From Larkinella punicea (GTDB lineage Bacteria; Bacteroidota; Bacteroidia; Cytophagales; Spirosomataceae), in the NCBI RefSeq assembly GCF_003334855.1, contig NZ_QOWE01000015.1, forward strand, positions 62,001 to 126,000: a stretch of 64,000 nucleotides of DNA, in the 5' to 3' direction. Below are positions 41,392 through 50,796 of this stretch, piece after piece. Positions within the stretch are counted from its first letter, which is position 1. Every line of letters begins with the position of its first letter. The translations under genes and the position numbers were made by a program. The notes beneath the pieces are model-generated. The model did not search any database, was not told where the DNA came from, and saw only the letters and a program-made list of their open reading frames with translations.

Positions 41392-42699
41392 ATGGCAAAT
41401 ATTGTAGCAATTGTGGGCCGACCGAATGTCGGTAAATCGACGCTGTTTAATAAATTGGTAGAACAGCGCCAGGCCATTATGGATAACCAGCCGGGCGTGA
41501 CGCGCGACCGTCATTACGGCTATGCCGACTGGACCGAGAAGTATTTTACCGTCATCGATACCGGCGGTTATGTGGTCGGATCGGATGACGTTTTTGAAGA
41601 GTCGATTCGGGAACAGGTCCAGATCGCCATCGACGAAGCGTCCGTGATTTTATTCATGGTCGATACCATGGCCGGATTGACCGACATGGACAAGGATTTT
41701 GCCGACGTGCTGCGCCGGTCGAAAAAACCGGTGATCGTGGTTGCCAACAAATCGGAAACCGTTCTGCGCCAGAACTCCGTCGGCGAATTTTACGCGCTGG
41801 GTCTGGGTGATCCGTTCCCGATTTCGTCCCTGACGGGAACCGGTACGGGCGATTTGCTGGACGAAGTTGTGAAGCATTTTCCGTCCGATGGCGTCGAAGA
41901 TCCGAACGCGGGTATTCCGCGCATCGCCATTCTGGGCCGTCCGAACGTTGGGAAATCGTCGTTTCTGAACGTCCTGATCGGCGAAGAACGCAGCATCGTG
42001 ACGGACATTGCCGGCACCACCCGCGACGCCATCGATACGCGTTACAGAGCATTTGGGAAAGATTTCATTCTGACCGACACCGCCGGGATCCGGCGCAAAG
42101 CCAAAGTGAAGGATAACATTGAGTTTTACTCGGTGATGCGCTCGCTGAAGGCCCTGGAAGAGTCGGATGTGGTGATTGTGATGCTGGACGCCACGCGCGG
42201 TCTGGAAGCGCAGGATATGAACATTATCGGACAAGCCGTTCGGGCCAAGAAGGGGGTTCTGCTGATGGTGAACAAATGGGACGCCATCGAGAAAGATACC
42301 AAAACCGCCGATACGTGGAAAAAAGAGATCGTGCAGCGCATGGCGCCGATCGATTATCTGCCCGTTATTTTTGCTTCGGTCGTAGAAAAACAGCGGATTT
42401 TCCAGGTCATGGAAAAAGCGATGGAGGTCTACGAAAACAAGCACAAGAAGATTTCGACCTCGAAACTCAACGAGGCCATGCAGCAGGAAATCATGAACTA
42501 CCCGCCCCCGGCGACGAAAGGAAAGCTGATCAAAATCAAGTATATGATTCAGTTACCGACGCCGTCGCCCACGTTTGTGTTTTTCTGTAACCTGCCGCAG
42601 TACATCAAGGAACCGTATACCCGGTATCTGGAAAACAAACTCCGCGATCACTTCGGGTTCGACGGAGCACCGATAACTATATTTTTCCGGCAAAAATGA
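41392..42699 (+). CDS. der: GTPase Der (EngA)
   Basis: A 50S-assembly GTPase with two consecutive G domains and a KH-like C-terminus. Both P-loops are visible: GRPNVGKST at residues 8-16 and GRPNVGKSS near 182. Each domain also has its DTGGY/DTAGI switch and NKSE/NKWD specificity motif. The C-terminal domain includes KIKYMIQLPTPSPTFVFFCN. At 435 residues it is normal length. Its stop overlaps the start of the DMT transporter gene by 4 bp (ATGA). Confidence 0.97.
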   Translation: MANIVAIVGRPNVGKSTLFNKLVEQRQAIMDNQPGVTRDRHYGYADWTEKYFTVIDTGGYVVGSDDVFEESIREQVQIAIDEASVILFMVDTMAGLTDMDKDFADVLRRSKKPVIVVANKSETVLRQNSVGEFYALGLGDPFPISSLTGTGTGDLLDEVVKHFPSDGVEDPNAGIPRIAILGRPNVGKSSFLNVLIGEERSIVTDIAGTTRDAIDTRYRAFGKDFILTDTAGIRRKAKVKDNIEFYSVMRSLKALEESDVVIVMLDATRGLEAQDMNIIGQAVRAKKGVLLMVNKWDAIEKDTKTADTWKKEIVQRMAPIDYLPVIFASVVEKQRIFQVMEKAMEVYENKHKKISTSKLNEAMQQEIMNYPPPATKGKLIKIKYMIQLPTPSPTFVFFCNLPQYIKEPYTRYLENKLRDHFGFDGAPITIFFRQK

Positions 42700-43619
42700 G
42701 GGGTCCGCAGACAACGGCATCAACTCGAACACGGTATTGGATTGGAGCGCTGCTGGTTTTTCTGGCAGCGTTTTGTTTTGCCTTAAAGGGCATTTTAATC
42801 AAAATAGCCTACCAGTATCCGATCGACGCGATTTCGCTGCTGACGCTGCGGATGGTTTTTGCATTGCCGTTTTACGTAGCCATTGCCCTGAATCTGTCAC
42901 GACGGCTTCCACCGGCCCGTTTATCCATTCAAAACTGGTTAAAGCTGGGTATGCTCGGCCTGACGGGCTACTACATTGCTAGTTTTCTAAATTTTCTGGG
43001 TCTGGTTTACATCACGGCCAGTCTGGAGCGAATTCTGCTGTTTGTCTATCCCACGTTTGTGCTGCTGCTCGGCAGCGTGGTATATGGCCGTAAAGTCAAC
43101 CGGTTGCAGATTCTGGCGGTGCTGCTGACGTATGCCGGGATCATGGTGGCGTTTGCGCCCAACATTAACTCCGGGCAGCAGAAAGACGTGTTTCTGGGAG
43201 CGTTCTGGGTCATTCTGAGTGGGCTGGTCTACGCCGTTTATCTAGTGGGCAGCGATACGATGATTGCCCGCGTGGGCGCCCAGCGGTACACCTGCTACGC
43301 GATGATTGCGGCCACCCTGGCCATCGTTTTCCATTGCCTGATCGCCAACGGCCTGGATCTGTTCCGGTTTGCCGCTCCGGTGTACGGGCTGGCCCTGCTG
43401 ATGGCGGTTTTGGTCACCGTGATTCCGACGTTTATGATCGCCGAGGGCATCAAACGCATCGGTTCCGGCAATGCCTCCATTGTCGCCAGCATCGGCCCCA
43501 TTTTCACCATCGTTCTGGCAACCACGCTTTTAGACGAAACCATCTCGATTTCCCAGCTTTTCGGCACATTGCTGGTATTGCTCGGCGTCTTTCTGATTGG
43601 TTGGAAAGGCCGTAAATAA
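42696..43619 (+). CDS. EamA/DMT-family transporter
   Basis: A 307-residue membrane protein with ten predicted helices in two EamA repeats. The first repeat has FCFALKGILIKIAY and TLRMVFALPFYVAI, the second FWVILSGLVYAVYLVGSDTM and the closing LFGTLLVLLGVFLIGW. Substrate unknown. It overlaps der by 4 bp and so is probably co-translated with it, although no functional link is evident. Confidence 0.85.
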   Translation: MRGPQTTASTRTRYWIGALLVFLAAFCFALKGILIKIAYQYPIDAISLLTLRMVFALPFYVAIALNLSRRLPPARLSIQNWLKLGMLGLTGYYIASFLNFLGLVYITASLERILLFVYPTFVLLLGSVVYGRKVNRLQILAVLLTYAGIMVAFAPNINSGQQKDVFLGAFWVILSGLVYAVYLVGSDTMIARVGAQRYTCYAMIAATLAIVFHCLIANGLDLFRFAAPVYGLALLMAVLVTVIPTFMIAEGIKRIGSGNASIVASIGPIFTIVLATTLLDETISISQLFGTLLVLLGVFLIGWKGRK

Positions 43620-43785
43620 CGGACTACCAATTGCATTTGTCTGTTAATTACCTTACCCTGCTTAACTGGTTTTAGACCCTTTTTAAATAGATTAACATAT
43701 CAATGTTACTAGCATATTTTTTTGCTTATCCCGTATAAATAACTAAATTTCAGTTACTTTACGTACCTAAATAGCACACAGAATC

Positions 43786-44094
43786 ATGACAAAGGAACCG
43801 GTAGTTAACGACGAAAAAAAGATTGAGCGGGCCGCTTATGTATTGAAGGCCGTCGCTCATCCGTTGCGCATCAAGATCATCCAGATGTTGAATGAGCACA
43901 AAGAATTAAACGTATCAACGATTTATAAGAACCTGAACGCGGAACAGTCGTTGATCTCACACCATCTCATTAATATGCGCGACAAAGGAATTCTTGAAAT
44001 CCGGCGAAGTGGCAAAAACATTTACTACTTTCTGGTAGACAATTCGATAGCCGAAATTATCGATTGCATTTACCGCAGTAAAATTCTGGCGTAA
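43786..44094 (+). CDS. ArsR-type winged-helix regulator
   Basis: A 102-residue winged helix-turn-helix protein. The DNA-binding core is AVAHPLRIKIIQMLNEH, LNVSTIYKNLNAEQSLISHHL (recognition helix at its end) and the wing GILEIRRSGKNIYYFLVD. Metal-sensing Cys-x-Cys of classical ArsR is absent, so it responds to something else or to no ligand. The preceding 166-bp spacer is AT-rich and contains a weak TACTTTAC box. It ends at a bidirectional terminator shared with ruvB. Confidence 0.85.
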   Translation: MTKEPVVNDEKKIERAAYVLKAVAHPLRIKIIQMLNEHKELNVSTIYKNLNAEQSLISHHLINMRDKGILEIRRSGKNIYYFLVDNSIAEIIDCIYRSKILA

Positions 44095-44128
44095 CAAAAA
44101 AGGGAAGCGATACTGCTTCCCTTTTTTG
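44095..44128. terminator. Bidirectional terminator between ArsR-like gene and ruvB
   Basis: AAAAAAGGGAAGC, loop of six bases, GCTTCCCTTTTTTG: a strong stem with A/T runs on both sides, serving both convergent genes. Confidence 0.92.
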
Positions 44129-44132
44129 TTTT

Positions 44133-45161
44133 TCAGGAGAACAACTCCCCATCCCGATACGCGGGCACAATGCCCAGGTGTTTATACGCCTTTTCAGTCG
44201 CTTCCCGTCCCCGCGACGTTCGTTTTAGATAGCCTTCCTGAATTAAAAACGGTTCGTATACTTCCTCAATCGTTTCGGCCTCATCGCCACAGGCCGTCGC
44301 AATGGTCGACAGCCCGACCGGCCCGCCTTTGAATTTATCAATGATCGTCGTCAGAATCCGGTTGTCCATCTCGTCGAGACCATTTTGATCCACATCGAGC
44401 GCCCGCAAGGCCATTTCAGCAATCGCAACCGTAATGATTCCTTTCCCTTTTACCTGCGCAAAATCGCGCGTCCGGCGGAGCAGGTTGTTGGCAATCCGGG
44501 GCGTTCCGCGACTCCGGCGGGCAATTTCGTAAGCCCCGTCAGCCTCGATGGGCGTTCCCAGAATAGCCGCCGACCGGTTTACAATCGTGGTCAGCAAAGC
44601 CGCATCGTAATATTCCAGCCGGGCATTGATCCCAAACCGCGCCCGCAACGGCGACGTCAGCAAACCGGCGCGGGTGGTGGCCCCGATGAGCGTAAACGGG
44701 TTCAGCTTGATCTGAACGGTTCGGGCGTTCGGGCCAGAATCGAGCATGATGTCGATTTTGTAATCTTCCATCGCCGAGTACAGGTATTCTTCCACTACGG
44801 GGTTGAGCCGGTGAATCTCGTCGATAAACAGCACATCGTTTTCCTGCAAATTGGTCAGCAAACCGGCGAGGTCGCTCGGCTTGTCGAGCACCGGGCCGGA
44901 GGTCATTTTGATGCTGGCATTCAGTTCATTGGCAACGATGTAGGAGAGGGTAGTTTTCCCCAAACCCGGAGGGCCGTGGAGCAGTACGTGGTCGAGCGCT
45001 TCGCCACGCTGGAGGGCGGCCTGTACGAAAACGCCCAGGTTTTCGAGTATTTTGGCCTGACCCGTAAAGTCTTCGAACGACAGCGGCCGCAAGGCGCGTT
45101 CAATCTCCTTTTCGGTGGCCGTCATGCCTTCGTTGGTACCTTTCAAAATGTCTTTCCGCAT
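44133..45161 (-). CDS. ruvB: Holliday junction branch-migration helicase RuvB
   Basis: The AAA+ motor that drives branch migration with RuvA. The 342-residue protein has Walker [10 protein letters not shown] (about residues 62-70), Walker [10 protein letters not shown], sensor [18 protein letters not shown] with the arginine finger, and [16 protein letters not shown]. The C-terminal winged helix ends [13 protein letters not shown]. The N-terminus includes [11 protein letters not shown], the usual start of the RuvB core. No ruvA or ruvC lies beside it. Confidence 0.97.
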   Translation of the reverse strand: MRKDILKGTNEGMTATEKEIERALRPLSFEDFTGQAKILENLGVFVQAALQRGEALDHVLLHGPPGLGKTTLSYIVANELNASIKMTSGPVLDKPSDLAGLLTNLQENDVLFIDEIHRLNPVVEEYLYSAMEDYKIDIMLDSGPNARTVQIKLNPFTLIGATTRAGLLTSPLRARFGINARLEYYDAALLTTIVNRSAAILGTPIEADGAYEIARRSRGTPRIANNLLRRTRDFAQVKGKGIITVAIAEMALRALDVDQNGLDEMDNRILTTIIDKFKGGPVGLSTIATACGDEAETIEEVYEPFLIQEGYLKRTSRGREATEKAYKHLGIVPAYRDGELFS

Positions 45162-45272
45162 CGGTATTTGAATGAACGTATTTGTTGTTTATACCTAAAA
45201 CAGGTCTGTTTATCAAGTACTTATACAGACATTGTTTTCATTCAAATATACAGAACTTTGGGCATATTTCCA

Positions 45273-48200
45273 CTATCGAACCAGCAGAATCGAACCGCGT
45301 TTCAGCACTTTGGGCCGCTCCGGATAATAGAGACTTTTGAAGTTTACCGTGTAGGCATACACCATCGACGGATAGGCCTGTCCCCGGTAATTGCCATCCC
45401 ATTTTTGTTCCGGATCGTTGGAAACAAAGATCACTTCGCCCCAGCGATTAAAGACCCGAAGCTCAAAATCTGTTACGTAAGACGTAAAAACATCCAGCAA
45501 ATCATTGTTACCGTCGCCGTTCGGCGTAAAGGCATCGGGAATCACGACCCGGGGCTCACACTTGTCTACCACCACCGCCGTATCCAGAGCCGCACAGCCA
45601 TTGGCGCCCGTTACCCGAACGGCATAACGACCTACTTCCAGAACGGTTATCCGGGGCGTTGTATCGCCGGAATGGGGCCAGAAATACGTCTGCGTGCTGT
45701 TTCCCGATACCTGCAAAACCGCCCGGCCCTGATCGCCTACGCACAACGGGACCTCCCGCGTCAGATCGAAAGTCGGTAAAGGTAAAAAAGTCAGCCTCAC
45801 TTCATCGGTTGCCGTACAGGCGCCGGCTGTCGCGACGACCGAATACGTTCCTGAAGTGGTTGGCTGAATTGATGATGTCGTTGCTCCCGTCGACCATTGG
45901 TAAGTTGCCCCCGCCGACGCGGTTACTTCCAACCGGAGGGTTGGCGACGGACACAGGGTCGTGTCGGGACCCAGGCTCACCGTTGGCGGAACCTGAACAA
46001 AGACAATCTTGCGGTCGAAGGCCACACAACCACCCTGAGAAGCCGAATAGGTCAGCACGATGGGATTCGGCCCGGCCAGGCTATCGGCGGGGGTGAAACG
46101 CCCGGTACTATCGACACCCCGGCCCGTCCAGAATCCGCCCAGGGGCGTCGCGCCACTGAGTGTAAAACTGGGCGAATTAGCGCATATTTCCTGCGGAAGC
46201 CCGGCTTCCACGACCGGTTTTGCGTTGAAAGTAACCACCACTTCGTCGGAACCCTGGCAACCCGTGATCGAGTTGCGAACCGTCAGGCGGTAGGGGCCAG
46301 CCGTCGTTACATTGATCGAAGGGGTAGTCTGACCACTGTTCCAGAGGTAGACATCACCGGGGGTTTCCACCAGCGTCGACAATTGGACCGTATCGCCAAT
46401 GCATTTGCCCCGATCAGGCCCCAGGGACACAAAACCGGTGGTGTCGACCGGAACCCGGATGTTGTTCAGCGTATCCAGACAGCCCCCCGTATCGCGGGCC
46501 TCAAGGCTATAAACGCCACCGTTGATTCCCGTTAGACCGGAACCGTTGCCCACCACCACGCCATTGGCATCCCGCCAGATAAACTCGGTCGGTCGTCCCC
46601 GCACAATCGTAAGTCGAATCGAGCCACTCTGCGGAATCGTACACAAAGCCGTCTGCGGATCGGCCTGAACCTCAATGCTGTTGTTGGATCGCAGCGTTAA
46701 GGTCGTGTCGACCGTACAGGCGTTGTCGCTGATAATCCGAACAGTATACTCACCATCGCGAATGCCCTGCAACAGCGCGGTCGTATCACTGAGCGGTTGC
46801 CCGCCAGAACTCCATTCAAACCGCCGAACCGTGGCCGATCCAACGCTGAGTCGGATGCTGCCGTCGGTTGTCGTACAGCCCGTAGGCGGAGTCATGAAAG
46901 CCGTAACGACCGGTTTTGGCAAAGCGACCACCGCGACGGTATCGGTATTCTCGCAGCCGTTCACATCCCGGACAATGACAGAATACGTTCCGGCCTGGGT
47001 AATCGTGGTTTCCCGCTCGGTCGACCCGTTGCTCCACTGGAAGCTGTTCCAGGCGTTGCCCCGGGCGATCAGCGTCAGGGAACTGTTCAGACAGAGCGTG
47101 GTGTCGGGACCCAGCGTAAAATTGGGCGGACGGCGCAGAGTCACATTGATGGTATCACTTGAAAAACAGCCCCCGTTGGCCGCAATAACAATAAACCGTC
47201 CCGGTGGAATGCCGTTATAGCCCGGCGATCCAGGCACGGTCACGGGCAACGTTCGCTCGTTATACCCTCGTATCAATCGCCCGTTTCGGATCCAGATGTA
47301 GACACTGGCTTCCACTTTGGCGTCCAGCGTCACCATATTCTTGCAACTGTCAATGTCTGGCCCCAGATTGATCGGGTCAGGCGTCCGAACAATGGTTACA
47401 TCCTGCGTAATAACCGTGTCCTTACAAATACCGCCATCAGACCGCATGGTCACGATACGCAGACTGACCGAATACACGCCCGGTTCATTGTAGGTATGCG
47501 TAGCCTGCGTGGCCGTTGAGCTAAAGGGCGCACTGTTGTCCCCCCAATTCCAGGTATAATTATCCTTCAATGGCGGACACATGGGCGTCACCGTAAACTG
47601 CGTGGGCGAACCGGCGCAGGTGTCAGCGTACGAAAAACCGGGTGAGTTGGACGGTTCGTTGAAGTTGGCGACCATGTTGGGCAAACCCAACTGGCTGGTT
47701 GGCCCGTTCAGATTGAGACCATTCGGATCGAAGGTGGCGGGGGCCAGCAACTCATCGTTCGGGTTGTCGATCACCCCCAGACTCGTTCCATCCTTGATGG
47801 CCACGTAAATTTTTCCGTCGGAGCCAATTTGCAAGGCTCCATACTGTCGGCTTCGGGTACTGTCGAGCACGGTTTTGGACGCTTCAATGGCGGCCGGGTC
47901 CGGATTCGTCAGGTCATAAATCAGAATCTGGGACGCATTGGCCGTATCGCCCTGTAACGAAACGTAGAGTTTCGACCCATCCGGCGAAAACTCCACCCCG
48001 TAGGCTTTGGGCGGGGCGGGGCCGATGTTGATGGCTGGCCCGGCCGTCATGACCCCGGTCGAATCGTTGAAGGTAAACACTTCGACGTAGTTGGTGGGTG
48101 GACCGGGCACCACCACCGCGATGGGGCGGTTTCCGTTGCCGGTCGTATCCGCCGGACCGATTTTCATGTACCCTTCGCCCTTCGTCGTGGTGTCGTGGGG

Positions 48201-49364
48201 CATCCCGAGGGCATATTCTTCCGGTCCTTCAACCCCGGCTTTCGTTACGTGATAAACCTTGAACTTGTTGTTGCCGAAGTCGTGGGAAATGACCCAGTAA
48301 GTCGTATCGCGGTCGTTCCGCACCGAAGCCAGCCGCTCCGTGGTCAGGGAGTCGACCAGCGTGTTTTTTTCGATAATGGCACCCGTTCCCTGGTTATACC
48401 GCATATCGACCACACTGACACTGAGGATCTTTTTGCCGTTGATTTCGGAGGTTGTATACACCCGGTAGAGGTATTCGCAGCCTTTACAGGTGGGTTGTGG
48501 CACAATCAGAGCCGATTGGGTCGAGGTCTGACTCCCCTGCAACTGGGCGGTATCCGCCGGGTTGAGCGGTTTCATCAGATTGCCGTTTTTGTCGTAAATC
48601 AACACCCCGCCCGTATAAAACAGGAGCTGTCCCTTGGTATTCGAGATTGACGACGACCCTTCGATGGTGTTCAGTTTTCCGTCGTCCAGCGGTGTGGGAC
48701 TGCCCCCGGAGAAGTCGATCCCGGCATTATTTCCGAAATACCACTTGGCACCTTGTTGTTCCGGTCGCTGTCCGCAGACCTGCACATTGATCCGGTCTTC
48801 CACCGAGCAGACTTTCTGTTTATCCGCCTGCGTACCGATCCAGACTTCCACCGAATAACAGCCCGCACTGTCGACCTGAATGGTCTGTGTCGTGTCGCCT
48901 TTGGGATACCAGAGAAAACTCGCACCCGCAGGAGCGCCGTTAGGATATGGATCAAGCGTTATTTTCTGACCGTTACAAAGCATGGTGTCTGTCCGCCAGT
49001 TCTGAAACTGGGCAGGAGGGATGCCAATTGTAATCGTCGTATCGGTTTGCAATGTCGTCCCGTTTTGCAGTGTTCGGGTCAACGAAACCGTGTAGTCTCC
49101 GGGGTTTGTATAGGCATAACTCGGTTTTGCCGCCGTGGACGTGTCCGCAGCGGTAGAGGGGTCGCCAAAATCCCAAACTCGGGAGCGCACATTCGGCACG
49201 GTATCTTCAAACATCACGGCGGGGCCATTCTCGCACGATGGATCCGGAATACAAAGCTTGCCGCTCACCTTAATGCCCGACTGCGCCCGGGCCATACCGG
49301 CAAACAGCCCCCAACACAGAAGCATCCATCCCAACCGCCGTACCATTCCTGTATAGGTTGTCAT
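45273..49364 (-). CDS. Type IX-secreted PKD-repeat protein with type B sorting domain
   Basis: A 1363-residue surface or extracellular protein. A signal peptide (MVRRLGWMLLCWGLFAGMARA; the first ATG is six codons earlier) is followed by a PKD domain (MFEDTVPNVRSRVWDFGDPS). A roughly 330-residue beta-propeller-like region starts at KWYFGNNAGIDFSGG. Another PKD domain (YTWNWGDNSAPFSS) and a string of Ig-like modules marked by repeated FxLGPDTTLC-like phrases complete the body. The C-terminus, VVIPDAFTPNGDGNNDLLDV through SMVYAYTVNFKS, is the gliding-motility/type IX type B sorting domain. It is divergent from a PorP/SprF-family gene. Confidence 0.92.
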   Translation of the reverse strand: MTTYTGMVRRLGWMLLCWGLFAGMARAQSGIKVSGKLCIPDPSCENGPAVMFEDTVPNVRSRVWDFGDPSTAADTSTAAKPSYAYTNPGDYTVSLTRTLQNGTTLQTDTTITIGIPPAQFQNWRTDTMLCNGQKITLDPYPNGAPAGASFLWYPKGDTTQTIQVDSAGCYSVEVWIGTQADKQKVCSVEDRINVQVCGQRPEQQGAKWYFGNNAGIDFSGGSPTPLDDGKLNTIEGSSSISNTKGQLLFYTGGVLIYDKNGNLMKPLNPADTAQLQGSQTSTQSALIVPQPTCKGCEYLYRVYTTSEINGKKILSVSVVDMRYNQGTGAIIEKNTLVDSLTTERLASVRNDRDTTYWVISHDFGNNKFKVYHVTKAGVEGPEEYALGMPHDTTTKGEGYMKIGPADTTGNGNRPIAVVVPGPPTNYVEVFTFNDSTGVMTAGPAINIGPAPPKAYGVEFSPDGSKLYVSLQGDTANASQILIYDLTNPDPAAIEASKTVLDSTRSRQYGALQIGSDGKIYVAIKDGTSLGVIDNPNDELLAPATFDPNGLNLNGPTSQLGLPNMVANFNEPSNSPGFSYADTCAGSPTQFTVTPMCPPLKDNYTWNWGDNSAPFSSTATQATHTYNEPGVYSVSLRIVTMRSDGGICKDTVITQDVTIVRTPDPINLGPDIDSCKNMVTLDAKVEASVYIWIRNGRLIRGYNERTLPVTVPGSPGYNGIPPGRFIVIAANGGCFSSDTINVTLRRPPNFTLGPDTTLCLNSSLTLIARGNAWNSFQWSNGSTERETTITQAGTYSVIVRDVNGCENTDTVAVVALPKPVVTAFMTPPTGCTTTDGSIRLSVGSATVRRFEWSSGGQPLSDTTALLQGIRDGEYTVRIISDNACTVDTTLTLRSNNSIEVQADPQTALCTIPQSGSIRLTIVRGRPTEFIWRDANGVVVGNGSGLTGINGGVYSLEARDTGGCLDTLNNIRVPVDTTGFVSLGPDRGKCIGDTVQLSTLVETPGDVYLWNSGQTTPSINVTTAGPYRLTVRNSITGCQGSDEVVVTFNAKPVVEAGLPQEICANSPSFTLSGATPLGGFWTGRGVDSTGRFTPADSLAGPNPIVLTYSASQGGCVAFDRKIVFVQVPPTVSLGPDTTLCPSPTLRLEVTASAGATYQWSTGATTSSIQPTTSGTYSVVATAGACTATDEVRLTFLPLPTFDLTREVPLCVGDQGRAVLQVSGNSTQTYFWPHSGDTTPRITVLEVGRYAVRVTGANGCAALDTAVVVDKCEPRVVIPDAFTPNGDGNNDLLDVFTSYVTDFELRVFNRWGEVIFVSNDPEQKWDGNYRGQAYPSMVYAYTVNFKSLYYPERPKVLKRGSILLVR

Positions 49365-49460
49365 TCGCTGCTAATAAAATCAAGTAGGTTGCCGGTTTTC
49401 CCAGTGGCTGTGAACATAACAGTGAAGGTCGGCAGTACGTTATTGTAAACGAAACGGCAG

Positions 49461-49477
49461 CTATAAAAATTTTATAG
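49461..49477. promoter_or_regulatory. 17-bp palindrome in divergent intergenic region
   Basis: CTATAAAA-A-TTTTATAG is a perfect palindrome in the 250-bp space between the type IX-secreted protein and the PorP/SprF-like gene. It could be an operator, but AT-rich palindromes also occur by chance. No consensus TAnnTTTG box was found in this spacer. Confidence 0.35.
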
Positions 49478-49614
49478 GACTCCATTCATCCGTTTCATCC
49501 GTTACCACTACCTTTATCTAGGCGGTCAAGTGCAATTTTACGGTAAAAAAACGTTTATGTTTTAGTGTTTTCCCGGAACCAGTTTGGCAAGTTGTTTGCA
49601 CTAAAGATACAGTT

Positions 49615-50649
49615 ATGTTAAAACGTTACCTTCTTATCCTCTTTGGCTTGCTGATCGCCGGAACAGTTTGGGCGCAGGATCCGCAGTTTTCGCAGTTTTA
49701 TGCGGCTCCCATGTACTTAAACCCGGCTTTTGCCGGTTCGGCCCTGGCGCCACGGGTAACGGTCAACTACCGGAACCAATGGCCCGCCGTGACCAATTAC
49801 GTGACCTCCATGGTGAGCGTCGATCACTATTTCGACCGCTACAACAGCGGGGTCGGCCTGATGCTGCAAAGCGATAACCAGGGTCAGGGGCGCATCCGTT
49901 CCACCGACATTGGCTTGCAATATTCTTACCAGATTCAATTGGCCGAACAAACGTTCGTCCGGCTGGGCGTTCAGGGCTCCTACGTAAACCGCTCGATCAA
50001 CTGGTTTGGCCTCACCTTTGGCGACCAGTACAACAACGGCGGTTTTACCGGCAATCCCACCACCGACCCCGTGGTTTCCAACGGCTCACCAACGCTTTCT
50101 TACCTGGATTTTTCAACCGGCGGTTTGCTGTATTCCGACTGGTACTGGATCGGCGTGGCGGCTCACCACCTGGGGCGGCCCAATCAGGGCGTTTTTGTCC
50201 TGAGCGACGAAAGCCGTCTTCCGATGAAGGGGAGCGTCCACGCGGGCCTTCGGATTCCCTTCGCGGGTTTCACCGGCCGGGGCGACGAGTGGGATCGTGA
50301 AAAAACAATTTCACCCGCGATCAACTACCGGTATCAGGGCAAGTATGACCAACTGGATCTGGGCGTCTATATGACCTATTCGCCCATAGTGGTCGGGCTT
50401 TGGTATCGTGGTTTGCCGTTGAAAAAATACGCCCCGAGTGTCACCAACCGCGAATCACTGATTGTTTTGGCCGGTTTTCGTCAGGACAATTTTTCGATCG
50501 GCTACAGTTACGACGCCACCATTTCCTCACTCGGACCAGGCAGCGGGGGTGCCCACGAAATTTCGCTGTCATACACCTTTGAGAATTTCCCTTCGGGCAA
50601 ACCAAAAAACCGCAAAGCGCGCAAGCAACTTTCCTGCCCGAAATTCTAA
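49615..50649 (+). CDS. PorP/SprF-family type IX secretion membrane protein
   Basis: A 344-residue outer-membrane beta-barrel. The signal peptide (MLKRYLLILFGLLIAGTVWA) is followed by the family hallmark DPQFSQFYAAPMYLNPAFAGS, with further typical segments YRNQWPAV and SVDHYFDRYNSGVGLM. SprF-like proteins pair with large type B substrates such as SprB and are needed for their secretion or surface attachment. Its divergent neighbour is just such a substrate, so the two probably work together (inference from family knowledge and adjacency). Confidence 0.92.
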   Translation: MLKRYLLILFGLLIAGTVWAQDPQFSQFYAAPMYLNPAFAGSALAPRVTVNYRNQWPAVTNYVTSMVSVDHYFDRYNSGVGLMLQSDNQGQGRIRSTDIGLQYSYQIQLAEQTFVRLGVQGSYVNRSINWFGLTFGDQYNNGGFTGNPTTDPVVSNGSPTLSYLDFSTGGLLYSDWYWIGVAAHHLGRPNQGVFVLSDESRLPMKGSVHAGLRIPFAGFTGRGDEWDREKTISPAINYRYQGKYDQLDLGVYMTYSPIVVGLWYRGLPLKKYAPSVTNRESLIVLAGFRQDNFSIGYSYDATISSLGPGSGGAHEISLSYTFENFPSGKPKNRKARKQLSCPKF

Positions 50650-50796
50650 TCGCTTTGTTTCGTGAAATGCTTGCCTCCTTCCTCTGGTTGAGGGTGGCCG
50701 GAATTTCCGTTAGATTATCCATCTTTTCCCAAATAAACTCTATGGTTTATTTTATATGAATTTGTGTTTTTTGCATGACGATTAGGTAGATCACGG

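Noticed and set aside
44385-45779. 464-codon plus-strand open frame across ruvB and the type IX protein gene
   Set aside because: It spans the 3' and 5' parts of two sound genes on the other strand and a non-coding spacer, with no recognisable domain.
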